The notes beneath the pieces were generated by a model, which saw only the letters and a list, made by a program, of their open reading frames with translations, was not told the DNA's origin and made no database searches. From the NCBI GenBank assembly GCA_937902805.1, contig CALEMB010000098.1, positions 1-6,341 on the forward strand: 6,341 bases of DNA, given 5' to 3'. Position numbers and translations under genes: made by a program. Source of the stretch: an uncultured Bacteroidales bacterium (lineage in GTDB: Bacteria; Bacteroidota; Bacteroidia; Bacteroidales; F082). Positions 1-5,442 of the stretch are shown piece by piece. Each line of letters starts with the position of its first letter. Within the stretch, counting starts at the first letter, position 1.

Positions 1-146
1 CGCACATGCCTCTGCAGGAATGACATGTGCAGCGCGGCTTTGACATGGAAGGCTAGTTTTTACATGATTAAAGCAGGCTTCAGAAAGTATGTCATCCCCA
101 CGCTGGACGTGCGGTGGCATGGGATCTATGCTTTCTGAAGCCGTCA
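1..146. repeat. Composite palindromic repeat, copy R1 (type 1 partial plus full type 2 hairpin)
   Basis: The type 1 part is cut by the window start; its right half, GGAATGACATG, is at 17-27. A local 7-base inverted repeat, GCACATG at 2-8 and CATGTGC at 24-30, is also possible there. The type 2 hairpin is complete: a perfect 12-base outer arm GGCTTCAGAAAG (76-87) pairs with CTTTCTGAAGCC (131-142), and between them lie the conserved core halves ATGTCATCCC (89-98) and GGGATCTAT (121-129). The apical part (99-120) can form a further GC-rich stem, CCAC with GTGG. The outer arm differs in sequence from the other copies but is fully self-complementary. The hairpin ends 12 bases beyond the stop codon of the GIY-YIG gene, so it would form in that gene's 3' transcript. 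No T-run follows it on the minus strand, so it is not a typical intrinsic terminator. Confidence 0.85.
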
Positions 147-153
147 AATAAAA

Positions 154-432
154 TCATTCAAACAAATCCCTTCTTTCAGGATTGATAGCATCTATTAATC
201 TTTCTTTTTCTGCTCTAGATAGACTCTTTATCAACTTTTCTCTCTCAATGGCCTGATCTATCAACCCAAAAGTTTCATAATATACCAACTTATGGCACTT
301 ATACTTTGCCGTAAAAACAGACCCGCCACCTTCCTTGTGCTCTCTAACACGCCTATCAAGATCATTGGTGACGCCAGTGTATAAGGCCCTGCCATTCGCA
401 CTTTGCATCATATATACCCAGTAAGTTTTCAT
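154..432 (-). CDS. Small stand-alone GIY-YIG nuclease (UPF0213/COG2827-like)
   Basis: A 92-residue protein that is essentially one GIY-YIG domain, the usual length for this stand-alone family. The GIY motif appears as V6-Y7-M8 and the YIG motif as Y18-T19-G20. The helix after them has N23-D24-L25 and the arginines R27 and R28 with H32. E65 in the segment AIEREKLIK matches the metal-binding glutamate of the family, and the end carries the typical NP..RDL pattern (N84-P85, R88-D89-L90). All expected catalytic positions are present, so the enzyme should be active as a metal-dependent DNA endonuclease. The start is ATG at 430-432; neither a Shine-Dalgarno sequence nor a TAnnTTTG box is evident upstream. 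There is no partner gene. Instead, palindromic repeats lie 12 bases after the stop and about 20-50 bases before the start, which suggests that the protein and the repeats belong together. Natural substrate and role are unknown; cleavage of hairpin or branched DNA would fit the fold. Confidence 0.9.
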   Translation of the reverse strand: MKTYWVYMMQSANGRALYTGVTNDLDRRVREHKEGGGSVFTAKYKCHKLVYYETFGLIDQAIEREKLIKSLSRAEKERLIDAINPERRDLFE

Positions 433-450
433 TTGGCACTACTTTTAACC

Positions 451-465
451 GCCTCTTATAGGTTC
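451..465. repeat. Degenerate left half of a type 1 palindrome
   Basis: GCCTCTTATAGGTTC at 451-465 closely matches the left arm of the type 1 hairpins (GCCTCCTATAGATTC at 6236-6250), with two differences, but no right arm follows it. It lies between the GIY-YIG start codon and the complete copy at 480. It is probably a decayed or truncated copy; chance similarity over 15 bases cannot be excluded. Confidence 0.45.
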
Positions 466-479
466 TTATTCTACATCCC

Positions 480-534
480 GCCTCCCATAGATTCCCGCTT
501 TCGCACATGCCCACGTTGGAATGACATGTGAGGC
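480..534. repeat. Type 1 palindrome, copy R2
   Basis: The left arm (480-496) and right arm (518-534) pair as GCCTC with GAGGC, CAT with ATG and ATTCC with GGAAT. There is one C/T mismatch (485 with 529) and an asymmetric internal loop, AG (489-490) opposite GAC (523-525). The 21-base apical segment contains CACATG (504-509), which could pair instead with CATGTG (525-530), so two exclusive folds are possible. Fifteen bases separate this hairpin's outer edge from the type 2 palindrome that completes the composite unit. Confidence 0.85.
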
Positions 535-542
535 TATGTCTG

Positions 543-618
543 GCAGGCCTCAACAGGTATGTCATCCCTGCGCAGGCAAGTGGGCAAAGGCATGGGATCT
601 ATAGCTGTTGAGGCCGTC
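543..618. repeat. Type 2 palindrome, copy R2 (76 bases identical to 3938-4013)
   Basis: A perfect 11-base outer arm, GGCCTCAACAG (546-556) with CTGTTGAGGCC (605-615), encloses the core halves ATGTCATCCC and GGGATCTAT. Inside the arms the pairing is AT with AT, an internal loop, then ATCCC with GGGAT. Bases 543-618 are identical to 3938-4013, in the same orientation, on the other side of the fucose operon. The first 36 bases are also identical to 6299-6334. Such identity across 3.4 kb points to recent spread or to gene conversion. Confidence 0.88.
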
Positions 619-643
619 TATAAAGGTTTTGCTTCTTTGGACC

Positions 644-698
644 GCCTCCCATAGATTCCCTCTCTCACACATGCCCACGTTGGAATGACATGTGAGGC
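644..698. repeat. Type 1 palindrome, copy R3 (no type 2 partner)
   Basis: The left arm (644-660) and right arm (682-698) are identical to the arms of copy R2; the only three differences from R2 lie in the apical loop (661, 664 and 667). The type 2 half that normally follows is absent, and the fcl stop codon lies only seven bases from the right arm. In fcl mRNA this hairpin would form directly after the stop. No T-run follows on the minus strand, so a role as 3'-end stabiliser is more likely than intrinsic termination. Confidence 0.8.
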
Positions 699-704
699 TA
701 GCTC

Positions 705-1652
705 TCATCTCTCCGCCCGCATTGGGTTATGCAAAAAGTCCTCATAAGCCAGCCAGATGCCATCCTCCAGCTCGGTCTTGTAAATCCAGCCCAAGGCCAT
801 TGCCTTGCTGACATCCAACAGCTTGCGGGGCGTGCCGTTCGGGCGCGAGGTGTCCCATTTGATTTCGCCTTCATAGCCGACTACCTTAGCGACCAATTCC
901 GTTAAGGCTTTAATGGTCAATTCCTTGCCTGTGCCCGCATTGACGGTCTCGTTGCCGCTATAGTTATTCATCAGGAACACACAGAGATTGGCCAAATCAT
1001 CCACATAAAGGAACTCGCGTAGCGGCGAGCCATCGCCCCAGCAGGTCACCTCTTTCAACCCGTCGACCTTGGCCTCGTGGAAACGACGTATCAAAGCAGG
1101 AAGCACATGGCTGTGCTCGGGATGATAGTTGTCGTTAGGGCCGTAGAGGTTGGTCGGCATCACGCTGATGTAGTCCGTGCCGTATTGGCGGTTGAGGTAT
1201 TCACAGTATTTCAGGCCACTGATTTTCGCTAAGGCGTAGGCTTCATTGGTCTTCTCCAGCTCGCCCGTGAGCAGACAAGATTCCTTCATAGGCTGTGGCG
1301 CCATGCGAGGATAGATGCACGACGAACCAAGGAATTCCAACTTCTTGCAGCCGTTCTTCCATGCGGCATGGATGACGTTCATCTCTAGGATCATGTTATC
1401 ATACATGAAGTCGGCCAAAGCGCTCTGATTGGCTACGATGCCTCCCACTTTAGCGGCTGCCAAGAAGACGTATTCGGGCTTTTCCTCTGCAAAGAATTTC
1501 TCAACAGCCTCTTGACGAGTTAAGTCCAGTTCCTTGTGGGTCCTTGTGATAATGTTAGTATAGCCCTGACGTTTCAGTTCTCTGACGATGGCGGAGCCTA
1601 CCATCCCATGGTGCCCTGCAACGTATATTTTACTCTCTTTTTCCATATTCAC
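705..1652 (-). CDS. fcl: GDP-L-fucose synthase
   Basis: This cytoplasmic enzyme epimerises and reduces GDP-4-keto-6-deoxy-D-mannose, the Gmd product, to GDP-L-fucose with NADPH. It is an extended short-chain dehydrogenase of about 315 residues, close to the roughly 320 usual for the family. The nucleotide-binding motif G13-H-H-G16-M-V-G19 is at the N terminus. The catalytic set is visible: S110-S111-C112 in GSSCIYP, Y139 and K143 in YALAK, and H182 in HSHVLPALIRR. The PTNLYGPNDN, REFLYVDD and PNGTPRKLLD segments are also typical. The gene overlaps gmd by four bases (GTGA: GTG start and TGA stop). An ATG two codons inside (1644-1646) is an alternative start, and the purine-rich GGAAGGTGAGAGG just upstream could serve either. 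It is the last gene of the operon, consistent with translational coupling to gmd. Confidence 0.96.
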   Translation of the reverse strand: MNMEKESKIYVAGHHGMVGSAIVRELKRQGYTNIITRTHKELDLTRQEAVEKFFAEEKPEYVFLAAAKVGGIVANQSALADFMYDNMILEMNVIHAAWKNGCKKLEFLGSSCIYPRMAPQPMKESCLLTGELEKTNEAYALAKISGLKYCEYLNRQYGTDYISVMPTNLYGPNDNYHPEHSHVLPALIRRFHEAKVDGLKEVTCWGDGSPLREFLYVDDLANLCVFLMNNYSGNETVNAGTGKELTIKALTELVAKVVGYEGEIKWDTSRPNGTPRKLLDVSKAMALGWIYKTELEDGIWLAYEDFLHNPMRAER

Positions 1653-2701
1653 CTCTCACCTTCCATGTCATGCTCCACCATAATCTTAACAAGCTCCTCA
1701 AACGAAGTCTTCCGAGGGTTCCAACCCAACAGCGTCTTGGCCTTAGTAGGGTCACCAAGCAGCTGTTCCACCTCGGCAGGGCGGAAGAAACGAGGATCAA
1801 CCTCTACGAGCACTCTACCCGTGGCCATATCGATGCCCTTCTCATCCACACCTTCGCCTTCCCAGCGCAGCTCGATGCCAACATGATGGAAGGCCAAAGT
1901 GCAGAACTCACGCACAGTATGGTACTCACCCGTAGCGATGACGAAATCCTCGGGCTGCTCCTGTTGCAGGATAAGCCACATGCATTCCGCATAGTCCTTG
2001 GCATAGCCCCAGTCGCGGAGGGCGTTGAGGTTGCCGAGGTAAAGCTTGTCCTGATAGCCCTGCTTGATTCGAGCAGCGGCCAACGTAATCTTACGCGTGA
2101 CAAAGGTCTCGCCACGGCGTTCGCTCTCATGGTTGAAGAGGATGCCGTTGACGGCGAACATGCCATAGCTCTCACGATAGTTCTTCACAATCCAGAAGCC
2201 GTACTGCTTGGCCACACCATAAGGTGAACGCGGATAGAAGGGTGTCGTCTCCTTCTGCGGCACCTCCTGCACCTTACCGAAGAGCTCCGAAGTGGAGGCT
2301 TGGTAAATCTTGCATTGTTTCTCCAAACCCAAGATGCGCACGGCCTCAAGGAGGCGCAACGTGCCGACAGCGTCGGCTTCAGCGGTATATTCCGGGCAGT
2401 CGAACGACACCTTGACATGGCTTTGTGCAGCGAGGTTGTAGATTTCGTCGGGCTGCACCTTTTGGATGATGCGCACCAGCGACGACGAGTCGGTCATATC
2501 GCCATAATGTAGGGTGAGCAGGCGCTTGTTCTTCATGTCGCGCACCCATTCGTCAAGGTAGAGGTGCTCTATACGGCCAGTATTAAATGACGACGAGCGG
2601 CGGATGATGCCGTGCACGTCATAGCCTTTTTCCAAAAGGAACTCGGCAAGAAAAGAGCCGTCCTGCCCCGTGATGCCGGTAAGTAATGCTGTTTTTGACA
2701 T
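1649..2701 (-). CDS. gmd: GDP-mannose 4,6-dehydratase
   Basis: Converts GDP-D-mannose to GDP-4-keto-6-deoxy-D-mannose in the cytoplasm, the first step towards GDP-L-fucose. The 350 residues fit the family. The Rossmann motif is G9-I-T-G12-Q-D-G15. The catalytic residues T137, S138 and E139 lie in STSELFG, and Y161 with K165 form the YxxxK pair; these match the known E. coli residues with a shift of five. Also present are NLAAQSHV, the NHES..RGETF segment (residues 190-200, with E195 where many homologues have P), LGNL.A.RDWG and RPAEVE..LGDP..A near the C terminus. It lies 26 bases after the sugar transferase gene and overlaps fcl by four bases. The short A-rich gap before its ATG shows no TAnnTTTG box, so it is probably read from the promoter before the transferase. 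Confidence 0.97.
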   Translation of the reverse strand: MSKTALLTGITGQDGSFLAEFLLEKGYDVHGIIRRSSSFNTGRIEHLYLDEWVRDMKNKRLLTLHYGDMTDSSSLVRIIQKVQPDEIYNLAAQSHVKVSFDCPEYTAEADAVGTLRLLEAVRILGLEKQCKIYQASTSELFGKVQEVPQKETTPFYPRSPYGVAKQYGFWIVKNYRESYGMFAVNGILFNHESERRGETFVTRKITLAAARIKQGYQDKLYLGNLNALRDWGYAKDYAECMWLILQQEQPEDFVIATGEYHTVREFCTLAFHHVGIELRWEGEGVDEKGIDMATGRVLVEVDPRFFRPAEVEQLLGDPTKAKTLLGWNPRKTSFEELVKIMVEHDMEGER

Positions 2702-2727
2702 AGTCTTTTTTTATTTTGACAATACAA

Positions 2728-3378
2728 TCAAATCCTCTCACCACCATACTCCATCCTCTTTCCCAACACGGTGCAACATATCATCTGTATATCCTTGATG
2801 AAAGAATAATTCCTGTAATAATAACAATTGATCCTTACCTTGTCGGGCCAAAGGACATTGTCGTTGTACCAAAGGGCGATTTCTTGTTCAGAGCGAGGGT
2901 CTCCCTGAGCCTTGGCCTGCTTGACATAGTCGGCAATCATTTCTTCCTCGTCCCGGTACTTGAGTGAAGCCGGACCTGTTATCCCTGGCCTCAACTTCAA
3001 CACATCGCGGTCATCCCCTTCCAACTTGTCGGCATAGCCTGACACGTCGGGACGAGGGCCCACGAAACTCATCTTGCCAATAAAGACATCCCATAATTCG
3101 GGTAGCTCGTCCAACTTGTAGTGCCGCAACTTAGCCCCCAAAGGCGTGATGCGTTCCTCCCCCGCAATGCTGACAGGCGACTCGTCAACACCCGCCCCCA
3201 TGGTGCGGAACTTATGTATCTTGAAAGGCTTGCCTTCTTTGCCGATGCGTTCCTGCACAAAAAGGACAGGCCTTCCAATCTTGACCCTCACCATCAGTGC
3301 GATGACGAGCAGCAAAGGCCAAATAAGCAGCAAGCCCATAAAGGAAACGATTCTATCGAAGAAGGGTTTGAGGAACAT
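2728..3378 (-). CDS. Undecaprenyl-phosphate sugar phosphotransferase (bacterial sugar transferase family)
   Basis: A small monotopic phosphoglycosyl transferase (PF02397 type; WcaJ C-terminal domain and PglC relatives) that moves a sugar-1-phosphate from a nucleotide sugar to undecaprenyl phosphate at the inner membrane, starting a surface glycan. Numbered from the ATG at 3376-3378, the 216 residues show a hydrophobic segment at about 11-31 broken by P21, as in the re-entrant helix of the family. The FKIHKFRTM segment follows, then the catalytic D90-E91 pair in KLDELPELWD, then SFVGPRPD and LRPGITGPA. The frame is open up to a TTG at 3397-3399, but that codon lies inside the predicted -7 box, so the ATG is the better start. 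Which sugar is transferred cannot be read from the sequence. It heads an operon with gmd and fcl, so it probably belongs to the same fucose-containing polymer. Confidence 0.92.
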   Translation of the reverse strand: MFLKPFFDRIVSFMGLLLIWPLLLVIALMVRVKIGRPVLFVQERIGKEGKPFKIHKFRTMGAGVDESPVSIAGEERITPLGAKLRHYKLDELPELWDVFIGKMSFVGPRPDVSGYADKLEGDDRDVLKLRPGITGPASLKYRDEEEMIADYVKQAKAQGDPRSEQEIALWYNDNVLWPDKVRINCYYYRNYSFIKDIQMICCTVLGKRMEYGGERI

Positions 3379-3396
3379 CTGTAATGTTTTACGGGG

Positions 3397-3429
3397 CAAA
3401 AATAAGAAAAAAAGCAGACCCGATTGAAA
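3397..3429 (-). promoter_or_regulatory. Predicted Bacteroidetes-type promoter of the transferase-gmd-fcl operon
   Basis: On the minus strand TATTTTTG (3397-3404) matches the -7 consensus TAnnTTTG. A weak -33 element, TTTC (3426-3429), lies 21 bases upstream. Transcription would begin about 3390, giving a leader of roughly 13 bases before the ATG at 3378. The spacer contains a run of seven T. Confidence 0.55.
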
Positions 3430-3453
3430 TGAAGTAAACCTCGCATTTTTTCT

Positions 3454-3479
3454 GTCCTTTCCTCTTGACAGGAAAGGAC
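3454..3479. repeat. Perfect 10-base hairpin at the edge of the repeat mosaic
   Basis: GTCCTTTCCT (3454-3463) and AGGAAAGGAC (3470-3479) form a perfect stem with the six-base loop CTTGAC. On the minus strand the hairpin is followed by AGAAAAAA, not T, so it does not look like a terminator for that strand; on the plus strand the T-run precedes it. It lies about 60-90 bases upstream of the predicted operon start, so an operator is possible. From memory, similar CTTTCCT/AGGAAAG hairpins next to a GTCTTGAC..TTTGGT segment recur as intergenic repeats in Bacteroidetes, which suggests a repeat end. Confidence 0.6.
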
Positions 3480-3743
3480 CAAAGGGTCAAGACCGACATC
3501 AATACCCACCCGCGGTCAGCCTAAGGACCTGAGCCTCAGGTCGCGGAGTGCCTTCTGCGAAGACAAACGACAAGCGCCGCTCTGTGAGGCTCAAGCCCTT
3601 AGTCCGCCCTTTGCAGGCGCAGCCCGGATGTCGGCCAGGCCAGCGCGCCCAACCCGGTGAAAGATAGGCGTTCCCAATACCAAACCACACCCCAACGCCC
3701 CTGGACGTCATCGCGGGCGGTCGGTGAGCCTGTCGAACCATGA
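3480..3743. other. GC-rich, apparently non-coding repeat-like block
   Basis: This stretch is visibly richer in G and C than its surroundings. It contains a 17-base palindrome, GACCTGAG-C-CTCAGGTC (3526-3542). An open frame of 92 codons (3499-3777, minus strand) crosses it, but the translation is rich in W, G, R and P, has no recognisable domain, and runs into the dispersed repeat starting at 3706. I read it as an intergenic repeat body, not a gene. Its left edge is the hairpin at 3454-3479. Confidence 0.5.
3706..3743. repeat. 38-base direct repeat, copy 1
   Basis: It begins CGTCATCGCGGGCGGT and ends CCTGTCGAACCATGA. It matches 3790-3827 in 37 of 38 bases (C at 3722, T at 3806), with the two starts 84 bases apart. 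From memory, the reverse complement, with GGTTCGACAGGCTCACC, resembles intergenic repeats common in Bacteroidetes and other phyla. Confidence 0.8.
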
Positions 3744-3789
3744 AGCGATGCAGAAACCCCTGCCCTAGTATCACCACTGAACCTCAGGG

Positions 3790-3827
3790 CGTCATCGCGG
3801 GCGGTTGGTGAGCCTGTCGAACCATGA
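3790..3827. repeat. 38-base direct repeat, copy 2
   Basis: Second copy of the repeat at 3706-3743, in the same orientation, one base different. The 46 bases between the copies show no similarity to them that I can see. Confidence 0.8.
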
Positions 3828-3870
3828 TCCGCGATCTCCTAAACAATAGGAACACCCTTATACTCAGAAG

Positions 3871-3892
3871 ATTGCGGGTCTGCGCCCGCAAT
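3871..3892. repeat. ATTGCGGG/CCCGCAAT hairpin
   Basis: ATTGCGGG (3871-3878) and CCCGCAAT (3885-3892) form a perfect eight-base stem with a six-base loop. It is followed by GACGG, giving the CCCGCAATGACGG ending that I recall as a common bacterial intergenic repeat. It belongs to a different family from the type 1 and type 2 palindromes, although it also ends in AATGAC. Confidence 0.65.
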
Positions 3893-3904
3893 GACGGTCT
3901 AGGA

Positions 3905-4013
3905 TGAGGCCGGTATGACCTGTGCAGCTAGGTTTTAGCAGGCCTCAACAGGTATGTCATCCCTGCGCAGGCAAGTGGGCAAAGGCATGGGATCTATAGC
4001 TGTTGAGGCCGTC
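3905..4013. repeat. Composite palindromic repeat, copy R4 (degenerate type 1, full type 2)
   Basis: The type 2 hairpin has arms GGCCTCAACAG (3941-3951) and CTGTTGAGGCC (4000-4010), and 3938-4013 is identical to 543-618. The type 1 part is reduced to a degraded right half around GGTATGACCTGTGCAG (3912-3927). The hairpin lies just beyond the terminator of the XRE-ImmA unit, so it is not needed to end that transcript. Confidence 0.85.
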
Positions 4014-4021
4014 CAAAGCAC

Positions 4022-4049
4022 AAAAAAAGCGGACCCGATGGGATCCACT
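4022..4049 (-). terminator. Intrinsic terminator after the XRE-ImmA unit
   Basis: On the minus strand AGTGGATCCC-ATC-GGGTCCGCT folds into a nine-pair stem with one bulged T, one T-G pair and a three-base loop. A run of seven T (4022-4028 on the plus strand as A) follows immediately. It ends transcription about 27 bases after the stop of the truncated downstream frame. This is the only standard terminator I find in the window. Confidence 0.82.
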
Positions 4050-4075
4050 TCATTATTGTATAAAAACACCATGCA

Positions 4076-4267
4076 TCACAGCCTATACGCGTTGATTCTT
4101 TCGTAAATCAAATCTTTAGGCAAACGGCTATTTTGATGCAACAAAGCCTCAAGACAATCCGCCATATCTGTTTTATCCACCACACCCTCGTCAACCATTA
4201 AATCAGTTATATATAAGATTCCAGAAACCACGACACCTTCATCACCAGCTTTAATGCGCAGGTCGGA
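4076..4267 (-). pseudogene. Probable C-terminal stub of a PIN/DUF3368-like toxin
   Basis: Directly after the amber stop of the XRE-ImmA gene, and in the same frame, 63 sense codons run to a TGA at 4076-4078. The first ATG is only at codon 24 (4196-4198), too late for a credible gene. The translation contains GVVVSGILYITDLMVDEGVV, then LEALL..NSRLPKDLIYERI. This pattern (a G-rich turn, a hydrophobic helix ending in a GVV or GLI-like turn, then an LL helix and a final P/S-K-DLI..I helix) resembles the end of DUF3368-type PIN-domain proteins, which are often toxins beside an antitoxin. The catalytic N-terminal part is missing, so no nuclease activity is expected. Alternatives are a C-terminal extension of the ImmA protein cut by the amber codon, or a small gene with a non-standard start. 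The assignment rests on remembered family pattern only. Confidence 0.4.
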
Positions 4268-5326
4268 CTATAGCAGATTCAATTCTTTCCTTACCTCGTC
4301 AATGGGCAAATCCAATAATGAAGCGGCTTTTGAAAAAGAAATCAGTTCGCTTGCCAGCGCCTTATACACCAATCTGTTAAACCGGTTACTATGTTCATCG
4401 TACTTATACACGCTTCTTTTTACTTCTGCCCTGAATTCTGGAAACTTGTTCATTTTCTTGTAGAACCCCTGGAAACGACTTTCGGTAATGATATTCAACT
4501 GGTTGGCCTTGGTCATTAAAGCCTCTATGGAGATGCCGTACTCTATTTGAATGGATCTCAATTCCAACAAGGAGATATCCCTTCTTGAATGTCCCATCAT
4601 TGACACGAACACATCCGAAGGAATCAACACTTCATTGGCAAAAACATTGCAAAGTTTTTCCTGTTTGGTGGGATTGGAGATATTCATTACCAGATGACCC
4701 AATTCGTGAAACAGGGTGAAACGCTTGCGTTCAGGAATCATTTTCTTATTGATGACAATAACGGGAACCGAACCCGCCATGATACAAGTGCCATAAAATT
4801 TTTCGTCGGCATCAATCTCAACAATTCTGATTCCTTGATTTTCAAGCAACTCGATGGGGAACGAGATGGCGTCCCGCCCCAGCTTCAAATCATCCCTAAC
4901 TCTAATAGCAACAGCTCTTGCATCTTCTTCGGTATCAACAGCCATGTCTTTATAGTCCAACGAAAAGGGTTTGGTACAACCCAAAACATCCTCTATCTCG
5001 GCATATTTTTCAATCTCAACCGCCACCATCTGTTTGATGGCCTCAACCTTTTTCGCTCCCAATACCGATTTCTTCCTGAACTCCCATGCATCAGGATCTA
5101 TAGTAATCGTAAATGGACGGAAGAAATAATCCAACCCCATATCCAAAGCGTCGGCTATGGCAATGAGAACCGTACTAGAGGGCAACATTTTACCCGTTTC
5201 GTATTTGGCGATGGCATTTGCCGACACCAAACCATTTAACCTATCGCACAGATCTCTTTGTGACAAACACCGTATCTTTCTGGCATTCATCAATCTATAT
5301 GCAAATACATTGTTTCTTTCTTCCAT
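4268..5326 (-). CDS. XRE-family regulator fused to an ImmA/IrrE metallopeptidase
   Basis: 352 residues from the ATG at 5324-5326. Residues about 8-71 form a Cro/CI-type helix-turn-helix domain, with LSQRDLCDRL and then AIAKYETGKMLPSS as the usual end of the recognition region. A linker of about 60 residues follows. The ImmA/IrrE (COG2856) domain carries the zinc motif H207-E208-L-G-H211 in RFTLFHELGH, and E232 in FANEVLIP as the likely third ligand, so the peptidase looks active. Such fusions act as DNA-binding repressors, antitoxins or prophage/ICE regulators that are relieved by proteolysis. An upstream in-frame TTG (5357-5359) lies beyond the predicted -7 box, so the ATG is preferred. The gene is visibly more AT-rich than the fucose genes, which is consistent with transfer. 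A possible toxin stub follows it, and inverted repeats at its promoter suggest self-repression. Confidence 0.92.
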   Translation of the reverse strand: MEERNNVFAYRLMNARKIRCLSQRDLCDRLNGLVSANAIAKYETGKMLPSSTVLIAIADALDMGLDYFFRPFTITIDPDAWEFRKKSVLGAKKVEAIKQMVAVEIEKYAEIEDVLGCTKPFSLDYKDMAVDTEEDARAVAIRVRDDLKLGRDAISFPIELLENQGIRIVEIDADEKFYGTCIMAGSVPVIVINKKMIPERKRFTLFHELGHLVMNISNPTKQEKLCNVFANEVLIPSDVFVSMMGHSRRDISLLELRSIQIEYGISIEALMTKANQLNIITESRFQGFYKKMNKFPEFRAEVKRSVYKYDEHSNRFNRLVYKALASELISFSKAASLLDLPIDEVRKELNLL

Positions 5327-5332
5327 TTTTTC

Positions 5333-5360
5333 ATTGTTTCGGTTTGCAAAAATAAACAAT
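5333..5360 (-). promoter_or_regulatory. Promoter with candidate self-regulatory operator of the XRE-ImmA gene
   Basis: On the minus strand TATTTTTG (5347-5354) matches the Bacteroidetes -7 box, about 20 bases before the ATG at 5326; no clear -33 element is seen. A perfect seven-base inverted repeat, ATTGTTT (5333-5339) and AAACAAT (5354-5360), brackets the box. A third ATTGTTT lies at 5309-5315 inside the first codons. A second interleaved inverted repeat is TGCAAA (5345-5350) with TTTGCA (5370-5375). Bracketing of the -7 box is what is expected of an XRE repressor site; binding is inferred. Confidence 0.5.
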
Positions 5361-5442
5361 TTTTGATAATTTGCATACCAAGGATGCTATTTTTCAATCC
5401 CCCGGCCTTAATACACAACACATTATACAGCTCAAAAAAGAT

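Noticed and set aside
1..432. Homing endonuclease inside an intron or intein
   Set aside because: The GIY-YIG gene is not inside any other coding sequence or recognisable intron core; its flanks are the repeat units and the intergenic space after fcl.
480..698. CRISPR array
   Set aside because: The repeats are long imperfect palindromes with irregular spacing and no uniform unique spacers, and there is no cas gene. They are better described as dispersed hairpin elements.
644..698. Intrinsic terminator for fcl
   Set aside because: The stem contains an internal loop and no T-run follows it on the minus strand, unlike the clear terminator at 4022-4049.
1670..2227. 185-codon open frame on the plus strand
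   Set aside because: It is antisense to gmd, whose catalytic motifs are complete.
3379..3399. TTG start giving a 223-residue sugar transferase
   Set aside because: The TTG lies inside the predicted -7 box, and the ATG at 3378 gives a normal family N terminus.
3499..3777. 92-codon minus-strand frame in the gene-free region
   Set aside because: It crosses a dispersed 38-base repeat and a palindrome, and its composition (W, G, R, P) is typical of chance frames in GC-rich DNA. No domain or promoter is visible.
4694..5239. 181-codon open frame on the plus strand
   Set aside because: It is the exact antisense of the XRE-ImmA gene, whose HELGH motif and helix-turn-helix leave no doubt about the coding strand.
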